A stretch of DNA of 11,662 nt from Clostridia bacterium (GCA_017546745.1 JAFYRZ010000050.1:1-11662), one strand, 5' to 3'. Shown: positions 1 through 6,458, counted from the first letter of the stretch. Translations and numbers: made by a program. Notes: generated from the letters alone by a model not told the origin.

Positions 1-732
1 GGCGAGAGAATACCCCTTACCGTTGCGGGCTTTGACAGAGAGGGCGGCACCGTAAGAATAATTTTCCAGATAGTCGGCGCTACGACGAAGAAGCTCGGCG
101 CGCTTTCTGCGGGCGACTATATCCGCGATTTTGCGGGACCTCTCGGCAAGCCCACCGAAACGGACGGAGCAAAGAGCGTTTGCATCGTTGGCGGCGGAGT
201 TGGCTGTGCGATAGCTCTCCCTGTTGCCGAGGCGTTTTCCGCCCTCGGGTGCGAGGTCACCTCGGTAATAGGATTCAGAAATAAGGATCTTCTCATACTT
301 GAGGAGGAGTTTTCCTCCGCGTCGAGCACTCTTCACGTAGTGACAGACGACGGCTCCTACGGCAGGCAGGGTAACGTTTGTATGCCCCTTTCCGAGATGC
401 TTCTCTCGGGCAAGAGATTTGATAAGGTCATAGCAATAGGACCTCTCGTTATGATGAAATTCGTCGTTGAGGCAGTAAAGCCCTACGGTATCCCCTGCGA
501 CGTTTCTATGAACCCCATTATGATAGACGGCACGGGAATGTGCGGCGGCTGTCGCCTTACGCTTAACGTTGACGGCAAGCGCGTTACTAAGTTCGCCTGC
601 GTTGACGGCCCCGACTTTAACGGCTACGAGGTAGACTTTGACGAGGCTATCTCGCGCGGCTCTATGTACCGTGATTTTGAGTGCCATGCCTACGAGGCGG
701 CGTGCAATCTTCTTTCGAAGAAGGAGGACTAA
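1..732 (+). CDS. nfnA: NADH-dependent ferredoxin:NADP+ oxidoreductase, subunit NfnA (sulfide dehydrogenase beta-like), 5' end missing
   Basis: The frame is open from base 1 to a TAA at 732, giving the last 243 residues of a protein that usually has about 280, so only the extreme N-terminus is lost. What is seen: the end of a ferredoxin-reductase-type FAD domain (IIFQIVGATTKKLG), a nucleotide-binding segment beginning at SVCIVGGGVG, and a C-terminal cysteine cluster GTGMCGGCR followed by FACVDGP, the arrangement that holds a [2Fe-2S] cluster in NfnA, SudB and PyrK proteins. Known for the family: NfnA binds FAD, [2Fe-2S] and NAD(H), and with NfnB couples NADH and reduced ferredoxin to NADP+ reduction by flavin bifurcation in the cytoplasm. 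It is followed after 3 bases by nfnB, which supports the assignment over dihydroorotate dehydrogenase subunit PyrK. No pyr gene is visible nearby. Confidence 0.9.
   Translation, partial: GERIPLTVAGFDREGGTVRIIFQIVGATTKKLGALSAGDYIRDFAGPLGKPTETDGAKSVCIVGGGVGCAIALPVAEAFSALGCEVTSVIGFRNKDLLILEEEFSSASSTLHVVTDDGSYGRQGNVCMPLSEMLLSGKRFDKVIAIGPLVMMKFVVEAVKPYGIPCDVSMNPIMIDGTGMCGGCRLTLNVDGKRVTKFACVDGPDFNGYEVDFDEAISRGSMYRDFECHAYEAACNLLSKKED
721..727 (+). promoter_or_regulatory. Ribosome binding site of nfnB
   Basis: AAGGAGG lies inside the last codons of nfnA, 8 bases before the nfnB ATG at 736. This fixes the start and makes translation of the two subunits adjacent on one mRNA. Confidence 0.8.
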
Positions 733-735
733 GCT

Positions 736-2148
736 ATGGCAAATATGAATCCTAAAAAAAATCCCATGCCCTCGCAGGATGCTAAGGTACGCGCAAGGAA
801 TTTCCTTGAGGTAGCACTCGGATATACCGAAGAGATGGCTGTTGACGAGGCGCTTCGCTGTCTCGGCTGTAAAAATATGCCCTGTGTTTCGGGCTGTCCC
901 GTAAATATCCGTATCCCCGAGTTTATCGCGCGCATCAAGGAATGTGACTTTGAGGGCGCGTACGAGATAATATCCTCGTCCTCGTCTCTGCCCGCGGTCT
1001 GCGGCAGAGTTTGTCCGCAGGAGACACAGTGCGAGTCAAAATGCGTTCGCGGTATTAAGGGCGAGCCCGTCGGCATCGGCAGACTTGAGCGCTTCGTTGC
1101 GGATTACCATAACGCGCATGCCACGGGCGCTGTCACCGTTCCCGAAACGAACGGACACCGCGTTGCCGTCGTCGGATCGGGTCCCTCGGGTCTTACCTGC
1201 GCGGGCGACCTTGCGCGCCTTGGATATAAGGTAAGCGTTTTTGAGGCTTTACATACCGCGGGCGGAGTTCTCGTTTACGGTATTCCCGAGTTCAGACTCC
1301 CGAAAAGCATAGTTCAAAGAGAGATAGACAACCTCACCGCCCTCGGTGTAGAGATAGTTACCAACGTAATTGTAGGAAAGACTCTTACCGTAGACGAGCT
1401 TTTCGGTATGGGCTACGAGGCGGTGTATATTGCCTCGGGTGCCGGACTTCCCAACTTTATGGGAATCCCCGGTGAGTCGTATAAGGGCGTATATTCGGCA
1501 AACGAATTCCTCACCCGAAGCAATCTTATGAAGGCGTATCGCGAAAGCCCCGACACACCTATTATGAAGGGTGGTAGGGTTGCCGTCGTTGGCGGCGGAA
1601 ACGTTGCGATGGATGCCGCGAGGACCGCGCTCCGCCTTGGCGCAGACAAGGTATATATCGTCTACCGCCGTTCGCTCGAGGAGCTTCCCGCAAGGCGCGA
1701 GGAGGTTGAGCACGCGATGGAGGAGGGGGTTGAGTTTTTGCTTCTCAATAATCCCACCGAGATCCTCGGATATGAAAATCCCGACGATAAGCGCGACCCC
1801 AAAAACGGATTCGTTACCGGTATGCGCTGTATAAGAATGGAGCTTGGCGAGCCCGATGAGCGCGGAAGACGCAGACCCGTTGAGATCCCCGACAGCGAGT
1901 ACACGCTTGACGTTGATACCGTCGTTATCTCGATAGGCACGTCACCGAACCCGCTTATCAAGGATACCACCGACGGTCTTTCGGTAAATTCAAGGGGCGG
2001 TATTATCGTAAACGATAACGGTGCTACCACCAAGGACGGTGTTTTCGCCGGAGGCGATGCCGTGACCGGTGCGGCAACCGTAATCTCCGCTATGGGCGCG
2101 GGAAAGATCGCCGCGCGCGCAATTGACGAGTATCTTTCAAAAAAATAA
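736..2148 (+). CDS. nfnB: NADPH-dependent oxidoreductase subunit NfnB (annotated as glutamate synthase small subunit, GltA/SudA type)
   Basis: A complete 470-residue protein. The N-terminal domain has two cysteine sets typical of two [4Fe-4S] clusters: C42-x2-C45-x4-C50-x3-C54 and C89, C93, C99, C103. An FAD-binding GxGxxG stretch follows (VAVVGSGPSG, about 143-152), then an NADPH-binding motif (VAVVGGGNVAMDAAR, about 282-296), and a second FAD contact, VFAGGDAVTGAATV, near 436-449. This domain order is shared by the glutamate synthase small subunit, NfnB and SudA. The gene directly follows nfnA, and no large glutamate synthase subunit is visible, so the NfnB role (NADP(H) side of the bifurcating complex) is preferred. 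A sulfide dehydrogenase/NADPH:ferredoxin role is the alternative name for the same pair. Transcription ends at the hairpin just downstream. Confidence 0.93.
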   Translation: MANMNPKKNPMPSQDAKVRARNFLEVALGYTEEMAVDEALRCLGCKNMPCVSGCPVNIRIPEFIARIKECDFEGAYEIISSSSSLPAVCGRVCPQETQCESKCVRGIKGEPVGIGRLERFVADYHNAHATGAVTVPETNGHRVAVVGSGPSGLTCAGDLARLGYKVSVFEALHTAGGVLVYGIPEFRLPKSIVQREIDNLTALGVEIVTNVIVGKTLTVDELFGMGYEAVYIASGAGLPNFMGIPGESYKGVYSANEFLTRSNLMKAYRESPDTPIMKGGRVAVVGGGNVAMDAARTALRLGADKVYIVYRRSLEELPARREEVEHAMEEGVEFLLLNNPTEILGYENPDDKRDPKNGFVTGMRCIRMELGEPDERGRRRPVEIPDSEYTLDVDTVVISIGTSPNPLIKDTTDGLSVNSRGGIIVNDNGATTKDGVFAGGDAVTGAATVISAMGAGKIAARAIDEYLSKK

Positions 2149-2151
2149 AAT

Positions 2152-2216
2152 AAAAAACAGAACGTGATCTCCTGGCCTGGCTTTTTGCGGCGACGGTCGG
2201 TCACGTTCTGTTTTTT
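2152..2216. terminator. Bidirectional terminator between nfnB and queT
   Basis: The arms ACAGAACGTGA (2157-2167) and TCACGTTCTGT (2201-2211) are perfectly complementary, and flanking A and T runs extend the stem to 16 pairs. On the plus strand the stem ends in eight T; on the minus strand it also ends in a T run. The loop is unusually long at 33 bases (2168-2200). It sits 4 bases after the nfnB stop and 6 before the end of queT, so it can serve both convergent genes. Confidence 0.85.
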
Positions 2217-2221
2217 TTATT

Positions 2222-2725
2222 TTAAAGCTTAAATATCCTGCGGTTTTTAAGCGAGTGGTAGAGCATAAGGCCGAGCGCAAAGGCGCATACCACCTCACCG
2301 AGCGTTACCGTAGCAAGGATAAATCCGTAAGCATCGGTTGCACCGTAGGCATAGATTATAACGAACGGCACGATAAGTGCGTTTGCGATAACCGTAGGTA
2401 TCGGGATAAGAAAGCTGAATTTTTTAGGAAGCTTTCCCAAAAAATACGCGCCGACAGCACCGATAAGCGTCGCAAGACTGCCGAGCACGACGTCCCACGG
2501 AGCGCAAGCCGTTACGATATTCGCAACGAGACAGCCGATATAAAGACCGGCGATAGCCTCCGGCATAAGCGCGGGAAGAATACAAAGTGCCTCGGAAAGG
2601 CGGAACTGGATAGCCCCCTTGTCAAGCCCGAAAAGGCTCGTAAGATAGGTCAGGGCAACGTACATTGCCGCGACGAGCGCCCCTCTTGTGATGTAAAGCG
2701 CGGTACGCTTTTGTCCTCTTTTCAT
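2222..2725 (-). CDS. queT: QueT family queuosine-precursor transporter (ECF substrate-binding component)
   Basis: A complete 167-residue, strongly hydrophobic protein. The segment GAIQFRLSEALCILP (about 37-51), followed by small-residue-rich helices GLYIGCLVANIVTACAPWDVVLGSLATLIGA, is the hallmark of the QueT family. About five to six membrane helices are evident (roughly 12-34, 44-62, 63-97 and 104-160 in sections). Known for the family: QueT is the S-component of a group II ECF transporter that imports a queuosine precursor such as preQ1, working with a shared EcfA/A'/T module not seen here. The start is the ATG at 2725, with AGGAG 6 bases upstream. It stands alone, with its own promoter and a structured leader, and ends at the shared terminator. 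A QueG-like gene at 7333 fits use of an imported precursor for queuosine synthesis. Confidence 0.88.
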   Translation of the reverse strand: MKRGQKRTALYITRGALVAAMYVALTYLTSLFGLDKGAIQFRLSEALCILPALMPEAIAGLYIGCLVANIVTACAPWDVVLGSLATLIGAVGAYFLGKLPKKFSFLIPIPTVIANALIVPFVIIYAYGATDAYGFILATVTLGEVVCAFALGLMLYHSLKNRRIFKL

Positions 2726-2791
2726 TTTTCTCTCCTTTAGTTTTGTTTTTTCGCCCTAAGGCTCGGTGAGGAAGGTCTCGAACTCACCGCC
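2726..2791 (-). promoter_or_regulatory. Structured 5' leader of queT, candidate preQ1-responsive riboswitch
   Basis: Read on the minus strand, the leader opens at its probable first base with a stem: GGC-GGTGAG (2791-2783) pairs with CTCACC (2770-2765), then GCC (2762-2760) after a 2-base bulge, closing a 12-base loop TTCGAGACCTTC. An A-rich single-stranded stretch follows, then AAAGGAG of the ribosome binding site. The loop bases CCTT can pair with AAGG of that site, which would form an H-type pseudoknot that hides it. A small GCC-TTAG-GGC hairpin competes with the outer stem. preQ1 classes I and II are small pseudoknots of this kind, and queT genes are known preQ1 riboswitch targets. The sequence does not match my memory of the class I or II consensus closely, so the class is uncertain. 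Class III, reported upstream of queT in Ruminococcaceae, is also possible. Confidence 0.42.
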
Positions 2792-2795
2792 GTAT

Positions 2796-2824
2796 ATTCT
2801 AACATAAGAAAGGAAAAAAATCAA
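2796..2824 (-). promoter_or_regulatory. Promoter of queT
   Basis: On the minus strand, TTGATT (2824-2819), a 17-base spacer and TAGAAT (2801-2796) form a good sigma-A promoter. The predicted transcription start falls at about 2790, exactly where the leader stem begins. Confidence 0.7.
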
Positions 2825-2925
2825 CCCCTAATCACGCAAAAGTGTAAAAATATCCTCTTCCGGAAGCCTATTCCGTAAGCGGCGCGTATCTTCCACAGCT
2901 CTCCAAATAGTGAAAAAATTGAGGG

Positions 2926-2954
2926 TGGCAAAATCGACCGATAAATAGTATAAT
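2926..2954 (+). promoter_or_regulatory. Probable promoter of mecA
   Basis: TATAAT at 2949-2954 is a perfect -10 box. The -35 position at 17-base spacing (2926-2931, TGGCAA) is a poor match. Transcription would start near 2961, leaving a leader of about 20 bases. The bases between this and the queT promoter (2825-2925) hold no gene I can support, only a short palindrome CTTCCGGAAG at 2857-2866. Confidence 0.5.
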
Positions 2955-2979
2955 GTAATAAAAAAAGAGGTTTTTGCCG

Positions 2980-3567
2980 TTGGAATATCTCGTAATAAAC
3001 GATTCAAAGCTGAAAATAATAATGACGCTCGAGGATGCGAAGCGCTACGGGCTAAACACCCTTGGTGCGGATTACGACTCCCCCGAGGCAAGACGCAGGT
3101 TCTGGCGCGTGCTTGACGATGCGGCGGTTGCCGTCGGATTTTCCTCAAAGGGGGATAAGGTCTTGATACAGTATTACCCCTCGCGTGACGGTGGGTGCGA
3201 GATCTTCGTGACAAAGCTCGGCTCTTTAAGCACCTCCGCCTCTCGCGCGGTTGTTGGGGTAGAGAACGTGACCACCATCTCTCTTTTGCCTGATATTTTC
3301 AGGTTTGAGAGCATGGACGATCTTCTTATTGCGTTAAGGCTTATCTCGGCAAAGCGCGACCCACACGGCGAGGTATGGCAGGGAGATGGCGGGGCGTATC
3401 TGCTACTTATCGAGGAAAAGGAGATCGACGAGCGCTCAAGAGCAATACTTTCGGAATTCTCTCGCAGTCTTTCGCGCGATATTTTACCCTTTATCCGTGA
3501 GCATCTTACCTGCACCGCAAGCGGTGGGGCTTTATATAAGCAGTTCTCTCAAAAAAGCGAGCAATAA
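2980..3567 (+). CDS. mecA: MecA-type adaptor protein (ClpC adaptor)
   Basis: A 195-residue protein with the two-domain pattern of MecA. The N-terminal part (1-80) reads EYLVINDSKLKIIMT..., then DSPEARRRFWRVLDDA and VGFSSKGDKVLIQYYPS, ending EIFVTKL, as in the substrate-binding domain. The C-terminal part (about 105-190) has FRFESMDDLLIALRL, a GGAYLLLIEE strand and ILPFIREHLTCTASGGAL, matching the ClpC-binding domain. Known for the family: MecA delivers substrates to the ClpC AAA+ unfoldase in the cytoplasm and regulates competence and stress responses in Bacillota. Start choice: AAGAGG at 2965-2970 is 9 bases from the TTG at 2980 but only 3 from the TTG at 2974, so 2980 is preferred, giving the usual short MecA N-terminus. 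It is a single-gene unit between its own promoter and a terminator. Confidence 0.82.
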   Translation: MEYLVINDSKLKIIMTLEDAKRYGLNTLGADYDSPEARRRFWRVLDDAAVAVGFSSKGDKVLIQYYPSRDGGCEIFVTKLGSLSTSASRAVVGVENVTTISLLPDIFRFESMDDLLIALRLISAKRDPHGEVWQGDGGAYLLLIEEKEIDERSRAILSEFSRSLSRDILPFIREHLTCTASGGALYKQFSQKSEQ

Positions 3568-3568
3568 A

Positions 3569-3618
3569 AAAGACTGCAGAGGGCAGGGGGGATCCCCTAA
3601 AAGCCGTCTGCAGTCTTT
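3569..3618. terminator. Bidirectional terminator between mecA and rpiB
   Basis: The 12-base arms AAAGACTGCAGA (3569-3580) and TCTGCAGTCTTT (3607-3618) pair perfectly. The 26-base loop contains a second, GC-only helix, AGGGG (3585-3589) with CCCCT (3594-3598). The T run is stronger on the minus strand, so it mainly ends the plsY-rpiB operon, with a weaker T-rich tail for mecA on the plus strand. Confidence 0.83.
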
Positions 3619-3631
3619 CCTATTTAAAAGA

Positions 3632-4084
3632 TTATTTCTGAGATTTCTCAATGTCCGCGATCATTCCAACTCTTATCGCGTGTCTGCCGCCCTCGAACTC
3701 GTTCGAGAGGAAGCTGTCGAGAATGTCGATAGCAAGGCAGGAGCCTATAACTCTCGCGCCCATGCAAAGAACGTTCGCATCGTTGTGCTGTCTCGTCATC
3801 TTTGCAGAGTAGGTGTCACCGCAAAGAGCAGCTCTTATGCCGTCGTACTTGTTTGCGCACATAGACATACCAACGCCCGTGCCGCAGATAAGAATGCCGA
3901 AAGATGTGTCGAGGCTTGCCTGTACGCTCTCGCATACCTTCTTTGCAAACTCGGGGTAGTGGCAGGATGCCGCGGAATCGGTTCCGCAGTCAACCACCTC
4001 GTAGCCCTTGCCGGTAAGGTATTCCTTGACCTCCTCCTTAAGATAGAAGCCTGCGCTGTCCGCGCCAATGTAGATCTTTTTCAT
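3632..4084 (-). CDS. rpiB: Ribose-5-phosphate isomerase B
   Basis: A 150-residue protein matching RpiB along its whole length, as expected for a family of about 150 residues. Visible motifs are IYIGADSAGFYLKEE at the N-terminus, ILICGTGVGMSMCANK with the catalytic cysteine at about 67, MTRQHNDANVLCMGARVIG with the histidine at about 100, and EGGRHAIRV near the end. It interconverts ribose 5-phosphate and ribulose 5-phosphate in the non-oxidative pentose phosphate pathway in the cytoplasm; allose 6-phosphate isomerase is the close relative. The ATG at 4084 has AGTGAGGA 7 bases upstream, and longer starts inside tsaB are not needed. It is the last gene of the operon, 10 bases after the tsaB stop. 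Oddity: residue 10 is Ser where the common motif is DHAG/DHVG. Confidence 0.9.
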   Translation of the reverse strand: MKKIYIGADSAGFYLKEEVKEYLTGKGYEVVDCGTDSAASCHYPEFAKKVCESVQASLDTSFGILICGTGVGMSMCANKYDGIRAALCGDTYSAKMTRQHNDANVLCMGARVIGSCLAIDILDSFLSNEFEGGRHAIRVGMIADIEKSQK

Positions 4085-4094
4085 AAATATATCC

Positions 4095-4805
4095 TCACTT
4101 ATTTTGTTTTTCTCTTTCAAGTCTTTCGCGCTCCGCCTGGGGAAGCCTTAGGTAGGTCGGAGCGAGCTCGGTGTCGGCAACGACCTTGCCGTCCTTATAC
4201 ATTCTGTACGCGACCTTAGCGCAGGATGCCGCGCTCTCTTGGCGTATTCCCTCGGGGGTGCTGCAAGGCGCAATACCGAGCGAGGTGAGCGCCGCCATAG
4301 CAACTCCGTACCCGTCACCCGTAAGATAGATAGGTCTATCCTCGTACCTTTTAAGAAGCTCTGCAAGCTCGATCAAGGGAAGCGCCATATCCTCGCTTGC
4401 TCTCACTAAATTTTCACCGTCCGACTCAAATATCGCAGTGTATACCTGCGAGCGTCTCGCGTCCATAACCGGAACGATAACACCGCGAAGTCCTGCCGCG
4501 TTTTCCGCAAGCGATTCGAGTGACGAGACCGATACGCAGGGCGTACCCTTGCCAAAGGCAAGACCCTTTATGAGCGATACTCCTATTCTGACTCCGGTAA
4601 ACGAGCCGGGGCCGGTCGTGCAGGCGTAAAGCCCAACGTCGGAAAAGGAAAGTCCGACCGAGGAAAGGATGCTTTCCGCCATAGGCAAAAGCAATTCACT
4701 CTGCGTCATTCCGTTGTCAATGCTGTACTGTGCAAGCACGCGCTCACCGTCGCATAGCGCGACCGAGGCTATCTTTGCCACACTGTCAAATGCAAGCGTT
4801 ATCAT
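4095..4805 (-). CDS. tsaB: tRNA t6A37 threonylcarbamoyltransferase complex, dimerization subunit TsaB
   Basis: A 236-residue protein of the ASKHA fold. Diagnostic segments are MITLAFDSVAKIASVAL at the N-terminus, the hallmark ACTTGPGSFTGVRIGVSLIKGLAFG (about 61-85) and VIVPVMDARRSQVYTAIF. TsaB partners TsaD and TsaE in transferring the threonylcarbamoyl group to A37 of ANN-decoding tRNAs; TsaB itself is non-catalytic. The start is the ATG at 4805, with GGAG 7 to 8 bases upstream. It overlaps the end of tsaE by 20 bases, which suggests translational coupling. TsaD is not in this window and would normally be close by in many Bacillota, so it must be encoded elsewhere. The C-terminus is rich in Arg, Glu and Lys (QAERERLEREKQNK). 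Confidence 0.93.
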   Translation of the reverse strand: MITLAFDSVAKIASVALCDGERVLAQYSIDNGMTQSELLLPMAESILSSVGLSFSDVGLYACTTGPGSFTGVRIGVSLIKGLAFGKGTPCVSVSSLESLAENAAGLRGVIVPVMDARRSQVYTAIFESDGENLVRASEDMALPLIELAELLKRYEDRPIYLTGDGYGVAMAALTSLGIAPCSTPEGIRQESAASCAKVAYRMYKDGKVVADTELAPTYLRLPQAERERLEREKQNK

Positions 4806-5256
4806 CTGTAAGCTCCGCAAATCCGTCGATCTCGACGGTTATTTTTCTGTCCGATTCATTCTCGTCGCACCTGTCTATCGTCACCGTGATCCTCTTTTCG
4901 GGCAAGAATTCGGTTATATTCTCGCTCCACTCGATTATCGCGTATCCGTCGGTGTCAAGATAATCGTCGTAGCCGATGGAAAGCAGGTCGTCCTCACCGT
5001 CAATGCGGTACATATCAAAGTGAAAAACTCTTCTTTTAGCCCGGTATTCGTTTACCACCGTGTAGGTCGGGCTCTTCGCTCCCGCACCGCCGAGGGCAGA
5101 GAGAAATCCGCGCGTAAATGCGGTCTTTCCGACTCCCATCTCACCGCGCATAGCGATTACCGCGCGCGAAACGGATGCACCGTCGAGCGCTTTTGCGATC
5201 CTGCCTCCGATAGCCTCGGTATCATCGGTGCTGTGTGAAATATACTATTTTATCAT
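4786..5256 (-). CDS. tsaE: tRNA t6A37 biosynthesis ATPase TsaE, with in-frame TAG at codon 4 or a non-canonical start
   Basis: The conserved body runs from YISHSTDDTEAIGGRIAKAL through the P-loop GEMGVGKTAF, SPTYTVVNEY, FHFDMYRI and AIIEWSENI, the complete signature of TsaE, the ATPase that drives the TsaBD cycle. The problem is the 5' end. The only canonical in-frame starts are ATG 5151, six codons before the P-loop (121 residues, losing conserved N-terminal sequence), and ATG 5256, which gives the expected length of about 155 but meets TAG at 5245-5247 (M-I-K-stop-Y-I-S-H). AAGG lies 11 bases before ATG 5256, overlapping the stop of the previous gene. ATT at 5241 would be a rare start without an obvious binding site. 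Possible explanations are a sequencing error, a nonsense mutation, suppression, or a rare start. Identity is certain; the start is not. Confidence 0.85.
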
Positions 5257-5267
5257 CAAAATGTAAA
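5239..5267 (-). promoter_or_regulatory. Candidate internal promoter before tsaE/tsaB/rpiB
   Basis: On the minus strand, TTTACA (5267-5262), a 17-base spacer and TATATT (5244-5239) each match the sigma-A consensus at five of six bases. It overlaps the disturbed 5' end of tsaE. If active, the transcript would begin inside tsaE and carry tsaB and rpiB. Confidence 0.35.
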
Positions 5268-5270
5268 CCT

Positions 5271-6458
5271 TTATTTAATTTCTTTAAGGTATTCGTCGCT
5301 CTTTTCACCGAAAAGCAGCTTAAGCGCGGCATCGTATTCTGCGCGCCTCTCGTCCATATCCCTCTTCGATGCATTCCTCTTTATCGCGCGGATAAGAGTG
5401 TTCTTCGGTGTATCGTCGGGGTCGGTAAGCTCGGTCGCATCGGCAGAATATCCGAGCGATTCAAGGCGTAAAATTCTTAACGAATCGGTTATCGCCTCGC
5501 AAAGCTTTCCCGAAATATGCCCGTGCCTCGTAACGAAGCTTAGTGTGGGCGAATTTATCCTGCTTTTAACGTATCTGTGACAGCAGGGGGTGGAAAGAAT
5601 CACCTTTGCACCAAGATCCGCCGCCGCATCAAGAACGATATCGGTTGCAATATCGCAGGCGTGCAGGGAAATTACCATATCCGGCTTAACGTCGCGCGGT
5701 GCGTTTTTTATATCGTCCGCGATAAATCTCATTCCGCCAAAGCCAACCTCGCGCGCAAGATCATCGCACCATTCTATAACGTCGCGCTTAAGGTCGATGC
5801 CGAGCATCCTTACCCTGCGCCCCTTTAGCTCGGTGAGGAAATAATATACCGCAAAGCTGAGATAGCTTTTTCCGCAGCAAAGGTCGTAAACGGTAAGATC
5901 GCCCTCTGTGGGCAGGCTTTGATAAACGCCCTCGACGTACTCAAGAAAGCGGTTTATCTGTCTGAATTTACCCTGCTTTTTGTCGTGAACTCTGCCACCC
6001 TTGTCGGATATACCGAGCTTGATAAGAAATGGCTCGCTACCCGAGAGAATATAATTTTTCTTCTTGTCGATAGCCTCTATCGCTATCTCAAAATCCGCGG
6101 GAGCGCCGAGCAGTCTTTTTCTTAGCTTGTCCGCGCCGAGCGCCACCGCCTTGCCTGAGGACGAAATCCTTCGTTCCGCGTCACCAAGGGTAGTCAAAAG
6201 ATTGACCTGCGCGTATTCCCCGATAAGCTCGGGGATAACCTCCTTCAGCTCCTCGCCTAAGAGATTTCTTTGTGAAACCGTGCCCGAGGGGAGATTGTAT
6301 TCAAGCGAGAGAACAACACCGCGCTTCGTTTTCGTAAGCCTCGCGGTGATCTTTTTTACCTCGCTTGCCTTGGGACGCGAGAATATCAGCTTTTTTAACG
6401 CACCCGTGTCGTAGGCGCTTTTTATAAGAGCAAAAAAGTCCTTTATCTCTTCCGTCAT
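5271..6458 (-). CDS. Class I SAM-dependent methyltransferase (METTL25/Methyltransf_32-like)
   Basis: A 395-residue protein. A long N-terminal region (1-185) that I do not recognise precedes a Rossmann methyltransferase domain. There, VYDLCCGKSYLSFAVYYFL (190-208) is motif I, LGIDLKRDVIEWC (219-231) the acidic loop after strand 2, SLHACDIATDIVLD (264-277) motif IV, and VILSTPCCHR (286-295) follows. The CGKSYL, HACDIATD and PCCH combination is that of the Methyltransf_32 group (PF13679), which includes METTL25-like proteins whose bacterial substrates are unknown to me. The ATG at 6458 overlaps the plsY stop in ATGA, so the genes are coupled. The position directly before tsaE and tsaB suggests, without proving, an RNA or translation-related substrate. 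It ends only 14 bases before the presumed tsaE ATG. Confidence 0.8.
   Translation of the reverse strand: MTEEIKDFFALIKSAYDTGALKKLIFSRPKASEVKKITARLTKTKRGVVLSLEYNLPSGTVSQRNLLGEELKEVIPELIGEYAQVNLLTTLGDAERRISSSGKAVALGADKLRKRLLGAPADFEIAIEAIDKKKNYILSGSEPFLIKLGISDKGGRVHDKKQGKFRQINRFLEYVEGVYQSLPTEGDLTVYDLCCGKSYLSFAVYYFLTELKGRRVRMLGIDLKRDVIEWCDDLAREVGFGGMRFIADDIKNAPRDVKPDMVISLHACDIATDIVLDAAADLGAKVILSTPCCHRYVKSRINSPTLSFVTRHGHISGKLCEAITDSLRILRLESLGYSADATELTDPDDTPKNTLIRAIKRNASKRDMDERRAEYDAALKLLFGEKSDEYLKEIK

Noticed and set aside
1662..2204. A 180-codon open frame on the minus strand
   Set aside because: Antisense to the conserved C-terminal half of nfnB; Ser/Pro/Ile-rich shadow translation, and it would begin inside the terminator.
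2255..2740. A 161-codon open frame on the plus strand opposite queT
   Set aside because: Highly charged shadow translation covering a well-recognised transporter gene; no ribosome binding site.
2857..2866. Palindrome CTTCCGGAAG between the queT and mecA promoters
   Set aside because: Too short and isolated to call an operator; no second copy seen near either promoter.
2828..3214. A minus-strand open frame across the queT/mecA intergenic region
   Set aside because: It overlaps the start of mecA and both promoters; the Arg/Ser-rich translation matches nothing I recognise.
3386..4219. A 277-codon open frame on the plus strand
   Set aside because: It covers the end of mecA and the whole of rpiB antisense; its translation is low-complexity Arg/Ala/Leu sequence with no motif, and it would cross a strong terminator.
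4786..5256. Calling tsaE a pseudogene
   Set aside because: Everything after the TAG is intact, conserved and in frame, with normal overlap into tsaB; one doubtful codon near the start is not enough to call decay.
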